Positions 33,232-42,859 of a stretch of 64,000 nucleotides of DNA are shown here, in pieces. The position numbers were made by a program, and so were the translations under genes. The notes under the pieces are model-generated. The model had not been told where the DNA came from. It was given only the letters and a program-made list of their open reading frames with translations, and searched no databases. The stretch is from NCBI RefSeq assembly GCF_021227995.1, contig NZ_CP089301.1, positions 2,046,001 through 2,110,000 on the forward strand, read 5' to 3'. How positions within the stretch are numbered: position 1 is the first letter of the stretch; every line of letters begins with the position of its first letter. The DNA is from Novosphingobium kaempferiae. GTDB taxonomy: Bacteria > Pseudomonadota > Alphaproteobacteria > Sphingomonadales > Sphingomonadaceae.

Positions 33232-35061
33232 CTAGCTGCCTGCGCCCGAGGTTTCGCGACCCGCGGCTTCGTAGTCTATGCCAAGCTGCTGCAGGTAGGA
33301 GTCGTACTTCTTCGGATCGTAGTACTGGCCCTGCATCGCCGGACGCATGAGCCCCATCGTGCGCGCGTTGCGGTCGATGGCGGGCATGTCGGTGGCGGCA
33401 ATCAGGGGATCGTACTTCTGGTCCTTCAACTGGACGTCGCGCATCCAGGTCTTCGCCTGAGTGACGAGTTCGGGCGTCGTCATCAGGTCGAGGATGGTCA
33501 TCGCCACCGCCTTGGCGCCGACGACGGTGCCCTTGTGCGCGATCGGCGTCGCCATCGCCATCGCGGCGGTGGCGTGGTGGAAGATGACGTTGGGGACGTT
33601 CGCCGGATAGCCGATGGTGACGGTGGGCACCGTCCACATCACGTCGCCGATGTCGTCCGAACCGCCGAAGCTGGCGTTGCCGCGCGTCTCGGGCGTGGAG
33701 AGCGGGGCGACCTTGTCGGCCAGCGGCTCCACTTTCAGGTGGTTCTTCACCTGCACCGCCTTGGCGAAAGCCTGATCGGCGGCGGACCACTGCGGCACGC
33801 CCACCGTCTGGATATTGGCGTAGAGCGCCTCCGCCAGCGGCTTGTTGCCGTAGTTCGGCGCCGCATAGCCCAGCACCTTGCGGCTGACCGTGGTGCCCGA
33901 CGCCAGCGCCGCCGCCTCGGCCACCTGGTTGCCGGTCTCGTAGAGGTTGCGCAGCGTGCCGAAGTCCTTGTCGCGGAAATAGTACCAGCTGCTCGCGCGG
34001 TCGGGCACGACGTTGGGCTGGCCGCCGCCGTTGGTGATGACATCGTGCGAACGCTGCGAGAGCGGCAGATGCTCGCGCCGGAAGTTCCACATGACGTCCA
34101 TCAGTTCCACGCCGTCGAGCGCACTGCGCCCTTCCCACGGGGAGCCTGCGGAGTGCGCGGTCTTGCCCTTCCACTCGTACTCGACCGAGATCAGCCCGGT
34201 CAGGCCGAGGTCGCCCCAGCCGGTGCCGAAGCCGGTGTTGACGTGCGCGAAGATGGAGGCGTCCACGTCCTTGAACATGCCCGCGCGCACATAGTACGCC
34301 TTGGTCGCCAGCAGTTCCTCGGCGACGCCGGGCCACAGCATCAGGCGACCCTGGATGCCGTGCTTGGTCATAACCTGCTTGGCGGCAAGCGCGGCGGCGA
34401 CCATCAGCGGCATGCCCGAGTTATGGCCCTCCCCATGGCCCGGAGCGCCCTCGATCAGCGGCTTCACTTCCGCCGTGCCGGGCGTCTGCGAGACGCCGAG
34501 CAGCCCGTCGATATCACTGCCGAGCGCGATCTTCGGCCCGCCGGTGCCCCACGTCGCGGTGAACGCGGTGGGCACGCCGGCAACGCCGCGCTCCACCTTG
34601 AAGCCGTTCTTTTCGAGGATGCCCGCAAGGTATTCGCTGGTCTTCACCTCCTGGAAACCGGGTTCGGCGAACGAGTAGATCTGGTCGACCATGACCTGGA
34701 TCTGCTTGCGCTGCGCCTCCACGGCGGCGACGACTTCCTGCTTCATCGCCGGATCGGCGGCGGCATGCGCCGTGCCGGGAGCGATGGCCACGGAAGCCAG
34801 CGCTGCGGCAATCAGCGAGCGGAGCAGCCCGGTGGGGCGGCGTGGCGCGCTGGATTGCCGCGGCCCTTCGGGCCTCGCAATGACGAACGTGGGGGAAGCG
34901 GCGTTGCCTGCAATACCTTCGACACTGCCTCCCAAACCTTCGTCATTGCGAGCGAAGCGAAGCAATCCAGCGCGGTCTTGCACAGGGTCGGATTGCCGCG
35001 CGGCTTCGCCGCTCGCAATGACGGCGGTGGAAACGACAGTGACAGAGTCCATGATGCCCAT
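33232..35061 (-). CDS. M20-family amidohydrolase (AbgB-like), with repeat-invaded N-terminus
   Basis: A predicted secreted M20 metallo-hydrolase cleaving amide bonds of acylated or peptidyl substrates, related to the AbgB branch. It is strongly similar over its length to the upstream neighbour. Key sequences are SFAEPGFQEVKTSEYL, LGSDIDGLLG, PGHGEGHNSGMP (metal site), PGVAEELLATKAY (catalytic Glu-Glu), KGKTAHSAGSPWEGRSALD and ITNGGGQPNVVPD. Its N-terminus is odd: the frame opens MGIMDSVTV at 35061 (or ATG 35052), runs through repeat A copies, and only then gives the hydrophobic signal LLRSLIAAALASVAIAPG ending AHA. No ATG, and no well-placed GTG or TTG, starts the frame just before that signal. 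The true start is uncertain and export may be impaired. Confidence 0.75.
   Translation of the reverse strand: MGIMDSVTVVSTAVIASGEAARQSDPVQDRAGLLRFARNDEGLGGSVEGIAGNAASPTFVIARPEGPRQSSAPRRPTGLLRSLIAAALASVAIAPGTAHAAADPAMKQEVVAAVEAQRKQIQVMVDQIYSFAEPGFQEVKTSEYLAGILEKNGFKVERGVAGVPTAFTATWGTGGPKIALGSDIDGLLGVSQTPGTAEVKPLIEGAPGHGEGHNSGMPLMVAAALAAKQVMTKHGIQGRLMLWPGVAEELLATKAYYVRAGMFKDVDASIFAHVNTGFGTGWGDLGLTGLISVEYEWKGKTAHSAGSPWEGRSALDGVELMDVMWNFRREHLPLSQRSHDVITNGGGQPNVVPDRASSWYYFRDKDFGTLRNLYETGNQVAEAAALASGTTVSRKVLGYAAPNYGNKPLAEALYANIQTVGVPQWSAADQAFAKAVQVKNHLKVEPLADKVAPLSTPETRGNASFGGSDDIGDVMWTVPTVTIGYPANVPNVIFHHATAAMAMATPIAHKGTVVGAKAVAMTILDLMTTPELVTQAKTWMRDVQLKDQKYDPLIAATDMPAIDRNARTMGLMRPAMQGQYYDPKKYDSYLQQLGIDYEAAGRETSGAGS
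34850..34885. repeat. Half of repeat family A inside the M20 gene
   Basis: Reads GGATTGCCGCGGCCCTTCGG then GCCTCGCAATGACG, one arm of a variant family A unit. It lies within the reading frame of the second M20 gene, just before its signal-peptide codons. Confidence 0.6.
34941..35023. repeat. Palindromic repeat family A, copy 5, inside the M20 reading frame
   Basis: Begins CGTCATTGCGAGCGAAGCGA and ends GCCGCTCGCAATGACG. On the minus strand it is translated as VIASGEAARQSD ... GLLRFARNDEG within the N-terminal extension of the M20 protein. Confidence 0.85.
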
Positions 35062-35066
35062 GCCTC

Positions 35067-36671
35067 TCACTCCGCCGGCTTGGTCAGGGTGGGGTACTTG
35101 ACGCCCAGCTGGTCGAGATAGGTCGGGTACTTCGCCGGATTGTAGTAGTACTTCTCCATCATCGGGCGATAGAGCTGCATGTTGCGCTCGTTCAGCCAGA
35201 TCGCGGGCACGTCCTTGTCGGTGAGGACCGGCGCATAGGTGTCGGTCTTCAGCTGCACATCGGTGAAGTACGCCTTGGCGTCCGCGATCAGCTGCGGCGT
35301 CGTCACGAGGTCGAGCACGGTCATCGCCACCGCCTTGGCCCCGGCTTCCACGCCCTTGTGCGCGATCGGGGTCGCCATCGCGATTGCCGAGGTGGAGTTG
35401 TGGCCGATCATGTTGGGGATGTTCGACGGGAAGCGGATGGTGATCGTCGGCACCGCCCACATGATGTCGCCGATGTCGTCCGAGCCGCCGCCGGTCGAGG
35501 GCTTGCGGTTCTCTGGCGTCGAGAGTTCGGTGACTTCGGTCTTGAGCGGCTCGATCTTGCGCTCGTTGTAGGTCTGCGCGGCCTTGGCGAAGGCCTGATC
35601 GTCCGCCGACCACTTGGGCATGCCGACGGCCTTGATGTTGGCATAGGCGGCCTCAGCGATGGGCTTGTTGCCGAAGTTGGGCGCGGCGTAGCCCAGCGTC
35701 TGCTGCGTCATCGTGGTGCCGGTGGCGAGGGCTGCGGCCTTGGCGATGTCGTTGCCGGTCTCGTAGAGCTTGCGGATGTCGGAGAAGGTGCGCTCGCGGA
35801 AGAAGTACCAGATGCTGGCCTTGTCCGGCACCACGTTGGGCTGGCCGCCGCCGTTGGTGATGATCATGTGCGACCGCTGCGTCAGCGGCAGGTGCTCGCG
35901 CCGGAAGTTCCACGCGACGTCCATGATTTCCACCGCGTCGAGCGCGCTGCGGCCTTCCCACGGCATGCCCGCCGAGTGCGCGGTCTTGCCCTTGAAGGTG
36001 TATTCCACCGAGACCATGCCGTTGTTGCCCATCTCGCCGTAGCCGGTCGAGAAATCGGAGCTGACGTGGGTGAAGATCGAGGCGTCGACGTCCTTGAACA
36101 TGCCCGCGCGCACGAAATAGGCCTTGGTCGCCAGCAGTTCCTCGGCGACGCCGGGCCACAGCATCAGGCGCCCTTCGAGGCCGTGCTTGGTCATCACCTT
36201 CTTGGTGGCGATGGCAGCGGCGACCATCAGCGGCATGCCCGAGTTATGGCCCTCGCCATGGCCCGGAGCGCCTTCCACCAGCGGCTTGAGATACGGCAGG
36301 CCGGGGGTCTGCGAAACGCCGAGCACGTCGTCGATATCGCTGCCCAGCGCGATCTTCGGGCCGCCCTTGCCCCAGGTGGCGGTGAAGGCGGTGGGAATGC
36401 CCGCGACGCCGCGCTCCACCTTGAAGCCGTTCTTTTCGAGGATGCCGGTCAGGTACTCGCTGGTCTTCACTTCCTGGAAGCCGGGTTCGGCATAGCTGAA
36501 GATCTGGTCGACCATGACCTGGATCTGCTTGCGCTGCGCCTCCACCTCGGCGGCCACTTCGTCCTTCAGCGCCTGCGGAGCAGCGGCGTGTGCGGGGACA
36601 CCGCCCATAACGGTGGAGGCAAGGGCAGCAGCCAGAACCGCCTTGGTCGCGGCGCGCTTGAACGTCTTCAT
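35067..36671 (-). CDS. M20-family amidohydrolase (AbgB-like), exported
   Basis: A 534-residue periplasmic M20 hydrolase and tandem paralogue of the downstream gene. The ATG at 36671 follows GAGGAG. The signal peptide runs MKTFKRAATKAVLAAALAST to a cleavage near AHA-AAPQ. Shared motifs are SYAEPGFQEVKTSEYL, LGSDIDDVLG, PGHGEGHNSGMP, PGVAEELLATKAY and TAHSAGMPWEGRSALD. The classical M20 H-x-D is replaced by GSDID, as in its partner, so the metal set differs from typical M20 enzymes. It probably hydrolyses acyl-amino acids or dipeptides brought in by the TonB receptor just upstream. Confidence 0.85.
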   Translation of the reverse strand: MKTFKRAATKAVLAAALASTVMGGVPAHAAAPQALKDEVAAEVEAQRKQIQVMVDQIFSYAEPGFQEVKTSEYLTGILEKNGFKVERGVAGIPTAFTATWGKGGPKIALGSDIDDVLGVSQTPGLPYLKPLVEGAPGHGEGHNSGMPLMVAAAIATKKVMTKHGLEGRLMLWPGVAEELLATKAYFVRAGMFKDVDASIFTHVSSDFSTGYGEMGNNGMVSVEYTFKGKTAHSAGMPWEGRSALDAVEIMDVAWNFRREHLPLTQRSHMIITNGGGQPNVVPDKASIWYFFRERTFSDIRKLYETGNDIAKAAALATGTTMTQQTLGYAAPNFGNKPIAEAAYANIKAVGMPKWSADDQAFAKAAQTYNERKIEPLKTEVTELSTPENRKPSTGGGSDDIGDIMWAVPTITIRFPSNIPNMIGHNSTSAIAMATPIAHKGVEAGAKAVAMTVLDLVTTPQLIADAKAYFTDVQLKTDTYAPVLTDKDVPAIWLNERNMQLYRPMMEKYYYNPAKYPTYLDQLGVKYPTLTKPAE

Positions 36672-36711
36672 CGGGGGAACTCCTCTGGCCTCAACGGGCA
36701 TCCAAAACTTT

Positions 36712-36770
36712 CGTCATTGCGAGGGTAGCGAAGCAATCCAGCGGCCTTCCACGGCACTGGATTGCTTCGA
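36712..36770. repeat. Palindromic repeat family A, copy 6 (truncated)
   Basis: The left arm CGTCATTGCGAGGGTAGCGA is complete. The right arm stops after GGATTGCTTCG, 6 bases before the receptor stop codon (36777-36779), so its outer half is missing. Confidence 0.85.
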
Positions 36771-36776
36771 AGATCA

Positions 36777-39653
36777 TCAGAACTCGATCTTCGCCGAGAC
36801 GCGGAAGGTGCGGCCGATCACGTCGTAGCGGCCACGGTTGGTCTGGGCGTAGGCGGGCACGTTGTTGCCGTCCGGACCGTTGCCGACGAGCACCGGGTCC
36901 TTGTTCAGCAGGTTGTTGACGATGAAGGTCAGGTGCCCGATGCCGTCGCCCATGGCCGGGAACTTGAAGTCGACCGATGCGTCGAAGTAGACCGCGCCGT
37001 CGATCGAGTTGTCGTTGATCGTGCGGTACTGCGCGCTGCTGGTCGGGCAGTCGCCGCTGCACTCGATCCAGTCGTTGCCGTAGACGCCGTCGGTGAAGCC
37101 GCGCGCCACCAGGTTGAACGTCACCGGATCGATGTCGTAGAACGCGCTCAGGCGGTAGACCCAGTTGGGCGAGGCATACGTGCCGCCCGCCAGCACGCCG
37201 GCGTAGTCGATCGGGAAGCTGATGCCGTCGTCGATGACGTTCTCGATGTAGTGCGTCGCCTGACCGTGCAGGCGCAGGGTGCCGGGGCCGACCTGCGTGG
37301 TGTAGCTCGCCTCGATATCGAAGCCCTTGGTCTTCTGGCGGGCGAAGTTGATCGGCGTCAGGTCGATCGTGCTCAGCTGACCGTTCACGAAGTGGATGTT
37401 CGGGCAGTAGGAGGTGATGCCCTGCTCGTAGCACAGGTCCACCGTCTGCTGCGCGGTGATGGAGCCGATCGCGTCCTTGATCTTGATCTGGTAGTAATCG
37501 AACGAGAGCGAGAAGCCCGGCAGGAACCCCGGCTCGAAGATCGCGCCCAGCGTCCAGCTGTCCGCCACTTCCGGCTTGAGCGCGCGGTTGCCGAAGGCGT
37601 TCTGCACGAACTGCAGCGATCCGGTCTGCGGCGCGTTCGCGCCCGTCGGGATGATGACCGAGTTGGTGCGCGCGGTGCCCGCCGCGAACAGCTCGTCCAG
37701 GTTGGGCGCGCGGATGTCGTGGCTGATGTTGCCGCGGAAGCGCAGGGCGTCGATCGCCTGCCAGTTCGCGCCGACCTTCCAGGTGCCGACCCAGCCCGAG
37801 GTGGAATAGTGCGTGCCGCGTGCGGCCGCGTTTATGTTCATGCCGTCGAACACCGGCACGTCCACTTCGAGGAAGCCCTCGTAGACGTCGTACTTGCCCT
37901 GGTTGACGCGGAAGTTGCCGTAGAGCCAGCCGGAGTTGTGGATCGGGTCCACCTCGCCGTTGATCTGCTCGCGCCGCCACTCGACGCCGGTCGCGAAGGC
38001 CACTTCACCGGCGGGCAGGGCGAAGGCCTTGCCCGAGATCGTCGCGGCGGCGACGTCCTGCTTGATGGTCTGGTGACGCAGCGGCTGGTAGCCGTCCATG
38101 TAGATGTAGTCGAGCGCAGCCTGCGACGGTCCGCTGGTGCCAAGGCGGTCGATGGGCACGCAGCCGTTGGTCGGGTTGGCGAGCGTCGAACGGCACACGA
38201 TGTTGCCCGAACCGTCGAACACCGCATCCTGCGCCAGCGCCATGCGGGCGTTGTTCCAGGTGTTGGTCAGCTCCTCGCGCGCCTTGGTCACGCCCTTCTG
38301 GTAGTAGACGTCCCAGGCCATCGGCTTGCTGAACAGGTCGAGGTTGCCCTTGGCGCCGATGACGCCGCGATAGACCTCGCGCTTGATGTTGCTGCCCGGG
38401 ATCGGGAAGCCCGCGTTCGACGTGCCGATGGTGATCGACTGCAGGGCCCGCGCCGCCATGTCCGCCGCCACGGTGGGGTACTGGCTGAGGAGGTAGGCGT
38501 TGTCGCGCTGGATGGTCACGCCGGTGCTGGGCGTCTGCTGGTACGAACTGGCGCTGACCGAGCGGTTGTAGGAGAACTGGCCGAAGATCTCGATGTCCGG
38601 CGTCACGTCGAAGCCGATGCGCTGGAACGCGCTCAGGCGCTCGTCGAGGGGGACGAGGGTGTTGGTGCCAAGGTGCCCGTCGAGCGTCGTCTGCCAGTCG
38701 CCGCCGACCATCCAAGGGCTGGCGAGGGTGCCGAAGTTGAGCTGGCTGGTCTGCCCGTCACCCAGGAAATAGGTGCCGCGCAGCGGGCCGCTGGTGATGA
38801 GGCCGCCTGCGGTATAGCCCGCCGGGCCGATGCCGCTGCCGACATAGCGCTGCGGCTGGCCGTTGGTGGCGGTGTAGGCCGGGTTGTTGATCTGGAAGTA
38901 GCCGCCGTTGTTCCAGTCGCGGTCGATCCCTTCCTCGCGCGTCTGCTTGAAGTAGGAGACATTGGTGAGGAGGTGCAGCCTGTCGTCCAGCAGCGAGAAG
39001 CCTGCCGTGCCCGAGAAGCGGTAGTTGAAGGCGTCGCCATAAGTGGAGATGCCGGTGTCCGCGCCGAGCTTGAAGCCCTTGTAGCCGGTGTCGAGGATGA
39101 AGTTGACGACACCGCCCACCGCGTCCGAACCGTAGGCGGCCGAGGCGCCGCCGGTGATGACCTCGACGCGCTTCACCAGATCCTGCGGGATGGTGTTGAT
39201 GTCCACGGTGCCACCCACGGTCGATGCGACCGAGCGCTGGCCGTCGACCAGCACCAGCGTGCGCCCGACGCCGAGGCCGCGCAGGCCGATCGAGTTGATG
39301 CCCGCGCCCGCGTTCGACAGGCCGCCGGAGGAACTGCCCGAAGTGCCGCTGCCGGCGATGGCGGGAAGCTGGTTCACGAAGTCGGAGATGTTGGCGGGGG
39401 CCTGCGCGGCGATGTCCGCCTCGCCCAGCACCGCCACCGGAGTTGGCGCGCTATAGCCATCACCGACGATGCGCGAGCCGGTCACGACGATATCGTTTAC
39501 GGGCTCCTCGTCGGCCGGGGCTCCCTGCGCGAAGGCCGGGGCGGCGGCAAGCAGCGGCGCGGCCACGCCTGCCAGCAGTAGGGCACGGACCGAACGCGCT
39601 GTAAAGGTTTCCATGGCGCCCCGTGTCTTCGAGGTCATGACTGCATTGCGCAT
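36777..39653 (-). CDS. TonB-dependent receptor, probably for peptides or amino-acid derivatives
   Basis: A 958-residue outer-membrane receptor. The start MRNAVMTSKTRGAMETFTAR follows AGGGAG; the signal ends near APAFAQ. The TonB box region is EEPVNDIVVTGSRI. Plug motifs are NISDFVNQLPAIAGSG, GINSIGLRGLGVGRTLVLVD and VEVITGGASAAYGSDAVGGV. The barrel carries two short Cys pairs (CYEQGITSYC; CSGDC). The C-terminus FRVSAKIEF ends in Phe. The length and plug style are those of large sphingomonad TonB receptors for organic nutrients. Neighbouring M20 hydrolases, DadA and an exported protease make peptides the best guess. Confidence 0.88.
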   Translation of the reverse strand: MRNAVMTSKTRGAMETFTARSVRALLLAGVAAPLLAAAPAFAQGAPADEEPVNDIVVTGSRIVGDGYSAPTPVAVLGEADIAAQAPANISDFVNQLPAIAGSGTSGSSSGGLSNAGAGINSIGLRGLGVGRTLVLVDGQRSVASTVGGTVDINTIPQDLVKRVEVITGGASAAYGSDAVGGVVNFILDTGYKGFKLGADTGISTYGDAFNYRFSGTAGFSLLDDRLHLLTNVSYFKQTREEGIDRDWNNGGYFQINNPAYTATNGQPQRYVGSGIGPAGYTAGGLITSGPLRGTYFLGDGQTSQLNFGTLASPWMVGGDWQTTLDGHLGTNTLVPLDERLSAFQRIGFDVTPDIEIFGQFSYNRSVSASSYQQTPSTGVTIQRDNAYLLSQYPTVAADMAARALQSITIGTSNAGFPIPGSNIKREVYRGVIGAKGNLDLFSKPMAWDVYYQKGVTKAREELTNTWNNARMALAQDAVFDGSGNIVCRSTLANPTNGCVPIDRLGTSGPSQAALDYIYMDGYQPLRHQTIKQDVAAATISGKAFALPAGEVAFATGVEWRREQINGEVDPIHNSGWLYGNFRVNQGKYDVYEGFLEVDVPVFDGMNINAAARGTHYSTSGWVGTWKVGANWQAIDALRFRGNISHDIRAPNLDELFAAGTARTNSVIIPTGANAPQTGSLQFVQNAFGNRALKPEVADSWTLGAIFEPGFLPGFSLSFDYYQIKIKDAIGSITAQQTVDLCYEQGITSYCPNIHFVNGQLSTIDLTPINFARQKTKGFDIEASYTTQVGPGTLRLHGQATHYIENVIDDGISFPIDYAGVLAGGTYASPNWVYRLSAFYDIDPVTFNLVARGFTDGVYGNDWIECSGDCPTSSAQYRTINDNSIDGAVYFDASVDFKFPAMGDGIGHLTFIVNNLLNKDPVLVGNGPDGNNVPAYAQTNRGRYDVIGRTFRVSAKIEF

Positions 39654-40314
39654 CGCGAAAACTCCCTGTGACTGAATCCCTCGCCACAGGCACCCTCATG
39701 TCCCGATGGATGGAGAAAGCATCGATCCGACAGGCGCACGGGTGCGCTCACCGCCCTCGCGGTGCCGCCCTGCGGCGGATCATCCATCGAACCGTATTCC
39801 CCGCCCTCGCCGAACCGTCCTTGAATGGTTCGAGAGGGGCCATCATCCGGCAGTGTCGGCTTGGATTTCGGTTTTGCCCCCGAACCCGACTGCTGCCCGA
39901 TGACGTCGATACTATCTGGAAGGGGGCGAACGATCCCACGAAAGTTCAGGCTATTTGCAGCGCCAGTTGATGGATTTCGATGCCACGACGACCATCGACG
40001 CAAGAAAAATGCACGACGCGAAACCCGTGCGCATTTTTTGAAAGCCCGAACCGCAGTGATTCGCGAAATGCAGCGCAGCATTCCGCTGCGGTTGCCCGAG
40101 TTCCCCAAGGGTTTGCCGGTCGATGCATGAAATCAGCGCCATATTTGCCGGTCACGCAGGAATCCTTCAACGGCATGCGCGACAAACCCGATAAGTTCGG
40201 GGAACCTGCGCCCGGTTTCGGCTAGGCTTTGCTGCATCGGCGAGATGAAGGGGTCCACGCTCTCGCCGCAAGTTCCGGGAACGGAACCATATCCAGACAA
40301 GGGGAAGCATTTCG
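39654..40314. other. 661-base divergent intergenic region
   Basis: No convincing gene; the one longer minus-strand frame has atypical composition. It contains CGAACC (39811) and GGTTCG (39827-39832) as a small inverted repeat, and AAAAATGC (40005) opposite GCATTTTT (40031) as an A/T-rich stem. From ~39950 to 40150 it is less GC-rich. It must contain the promoters of the receptor and of the metalloprotease, and is a likely target for the Lrp/AsnC regulator at 42860, but no box could be placed firmly. Confidence 0.5.
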
Positions 40315-42774
40315 ATGTCGTTCGTCTCCCGCATGAAGCCCGTCCTTGCCGCAAGCTGCGCACTGGTCGCCTGCCTTGCCGTCGCGCCTGCATCGGCTGC
40401 GCCGGTGGCCGCGACCACCTCGCCGGACGGTGCGCTGCTGCCGGTCCAGGTCGATGCCGCCAAGGGCAAGGTCATGTTCACCCTGCCCCCCGCCGACGCG
40501 GACGGCGTCTCGGGACGCTACCTCTTCACGCAGGCGATCAAGACCGGCCTCGGCTCCGCGGCGATCCGCATCGACCGCGGCATGCAGGGCGATACCAAGG
40601 TGCTCGCGTTCCGCCGCATGGGCGGCAAGGTCGCCGTCGTGTTCGAGAACCCGCGCTTCCGCGCCAGCGGCGACGCCGGGATCGCGAAAGGCGCGCGCGC
40701 CAGCTTCCCGTTCAGCACCGTCGCCATGCTGGAGATCGTCAGCGGCACCGGGAACGGCCCCGTCACCGTTGACCTGACCCCGCTGCTGATGACCGACGCG
40801 ATGGATCTTGCCGGCGCCATCGGCGAAAGCGCCAAGGGCTACAAGCTGTCCGAGAAGCTGAGCGCGCTCGACACCGGATCGGTCAAGGTCTTCCCGAAGA
40901 ACATCGAACTGGAAACGGTGCAGACCTTCACCGCCGACAGCGCCGGGCGCGAACTGGACGTGCTCGCCCCCGATGGCCGCGCCGTCAGCGTGACCGTGCA
41001 TTCCTCGCTCGTCGCCCTGCCGGAGCCCGGCTTCGTGCCGCGCAAGTTCGACATCCGTTCGGGCACGCACGCCACGCAGGCCTATGACTTCGGCACCCCG
41101 CTCGGCCAGCCGATGCTGGTCGAATACGCCAACCGCTTCAGGCTGGAGAAGACCGATCCCACCGCCGCGCGCTCGCCGGTGAAGAAGCCCATCGTCTTCT
41201 ACATCGACAGCGCCGCACCCGATCCCATCCGCACCGCGCTGGCCGACGGCGTGCGCTGGTGGGCCGATGCCTTCGACGCGGCGGGCCTCGTCGATGCCTT
41301 CAAGGTGGAAATCCTGCCGCCGAACGTCGATCCGCAGGACGTGCGCTACAACGTGGTCAACTGGACCGACCGCCAGAACCGCAGCTGGTCCTACGGCGGC
41401 GGCGTGATCGACCCGCGCACCGGAGAGATCGTCAAGGGCAACGTCGTGCTCGGCGCGCTGCGCGTGCGACAGGACATCACCATCTTCGAGGGCCTCGTCG
41501 GCACCGCGCACAACAACAGTGGCGGCCCTGACGACCCGGTCCGCGCGGCGCTTGCCCGCATCAGCCAGCTGGGCGCGCACGAAGTCGGCCACGCCATCGG
41601 CTTCGTCCACAACTTCAAGGCCAGCCTGCAGGACCGCGCCTCGGTGATGGATTATCCGGGGCCGAAGGTGGACATCGTGAGCGGCAGGCTGACCCTCGCC
41701 GACGCCTATGCCAGCGGCATCGGCAAGTGGGACAAGTTCACCGTCGACTGGCTCTACGGCCAGCCCGCCCCCGGCGTCGATCCGGACGTGGCGGCAGCGG
41801 AGAAGGCCGACGCCATCAAGAAGGCGGGCCTCATCTACGGCACCGACATCGACGGCCGCGCGCCCGACCTTGCCGTGCCCGGCGTCAACATGTGGACCGA
41901 AGGGCAGGACACGCCCGAAGACCTTGCCCACACGATGGACGTGCGCCGCATCGCGCTTGCGAACTTCGGCCCGAACGTGCTGCTCGCCGGAGAGCCGCTG
42001 TCCAACCTGCGCCGCAAGTTCGTCCCGATCTGGCTGTTCCACCGCTATTCGATCGACGCCACCGGCAAGCTGGTGGGCGGCGTGAACTACGAATATGCGG
42101 TCGTCGGCGACGGGCGCGAGACGCCCAGCCCGGTCCCCGCCGCGCAGCAGGTCGCCGCGATCGACGCGCTGGTCGGCACCCTCTCCCCCACGGTGCTGAC
42201 GGTGCCCGCATCGCTCAGCCTGGCGCTTTCGAGCGGCACCAGCGCCCGCACCGACGTGGAGGCCGCGCCCGAAGTGCTGCGCGGCGCGGGCTCGGCGGTG
42301 TTCGATCCTCTCGTCGCGGCGCAAGTCGCGGCGCAGATGACGCTCGACAGCCTGCTCGCCCCGGCCCGCCTGACACGCCTGCACATCCAGCACGGCTATG
42401 ATGCGCAGCAGCCCGGCGTCGGCACCCTGCTCCAGAAGCTGTCCCCGGTGATCGCCGCCCATGGCGACGCGGTGTCGCGCCGGATCGCGCAGACCACGCT
42501 GCTCGGCATCGCCGCCGCCCGCCGCGATGCGGACACGCCAGCGGACGTCGCCGCGCTGCTCGACGGCTTCCTCAAGGAGACCGCGCTCGGCTTCGCGAAG
42601 GCGAAGGGCGGGTCCGAGGATGCGCTGTGGCAGGTGTCGATGGCGGCGCTGCTGGGCGATCCCGAGCGCCTTGAAGCTGAGATCGGCAAGCAGTCCCGCC
42701 CGCGCCCGCCGATCCCCGCCGGCATGCCCATCGGGGGCGATACGGGGTGGTTCGACAACATTCTATCCGAGTAA
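40315..42774 (+). CDS. Exported zinc metalloprotease (metzincin-type, DUF5117 group)
   Basis: An 819-residue secreted zinc-dependent protease. The signal peptide spans MSFVSRMKPVLAASCALVAC to a cleavage near ASA-APVA; GGGGA lies upstream. The catalytic motif HEVGHAIGFVHN (His422, Glu423, His426, His432) is followed by SVMDYPG, the Met-turn expected of metzincins. The N-terminal third carries beta segments seen in the DUF5117/5118 architecture (MFTLPPA, GSAAIRIDRG, VVFENPRFRA). The C-terminal region is helical. It is divergent from the receptor and would release peptides for uptake. No Lrp site was located. Confidence 0.85.
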   Translation: MSFVSRMKPVLAASCALVACLAVAPASAAPVAATTSPDGALLPVQVDAAKGKVMFTLPPADADGVSGRYLFTQAIKTGLGSAAIRIDRGMQGDTKVLAFRRMGGKVAVVFENPRFRASGDAGIAKGARASFPFSTVAMLEIVSGTGNGPVTVDLTPLLMTDAMDLAGAIGESAKGYKLSEKLSALDTGSVKVFPKNIELETVQTFTADSAGRELDVLAPDGRAVSVTVHSSLVALPEPGFVPRKFDIRSGTHATQAYDFGTPLGQPMLVEYANRFRLEKTDPTAARSPVKKPIVFYIDSAAPDPIRTALADGVRWWADAFDAAGLVDAFKVEILPPNVDPQDVRYNVVNWTDRQNRSWSYGGGVIDPRTGEIVKGNVVLGALRVRQDITIFEGLVGTAHNNSGGPDDPVRAALARISQLGAHEVGHAIGFVHNFKASLQDRASVMDYPGPKVDIVSGRLTLADAYASGIGKWDKFTVDWLYGQPAPGVDPDVAAAEKADAIKKAGLIYGTDIDGRAPDLAVPGVNMWTEGQDTPEDLAHTMDVRRIALANFGPNVLLAGEPLSNLRRKFVPIWLFHRYSIDATGKLVGGVNYEYAVVGDGRETPSPVPAAQQVAAIDALVGTLSPTVLTVPASLSLALSSGTSARTDVEAAPEVLRGAGSAVFDPLVAAQVAAQMTLDSLLAPARLTRLHIQHGYDAQQPGVGTLLQKLSPVIAAHGDAVSRRIAQTTLLGIAAARRDADTPADVAALLDGFLKETALGFAKAKGGSEDALWQVSMAALLGDPERLEAEIGKQSRPRPPIPAGMPIGGDTGWFDNILSE

Positions 42775-42859
42775 CGGCTCTTTCCGCACCCTTTTGTTTG
42801 AAATCGAACGGACGTCCGGCAATATGGTTTCGAAAATCAAAAAAGGGGCGCTCAACAAG

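Noticed and set aside
39635..40108. 157-codon minus-strand frame in the intergenic region
   Set aside because: Atypical composition, no ribosome-binding site or motif; it also runs into the promoter of the TonB receptor.
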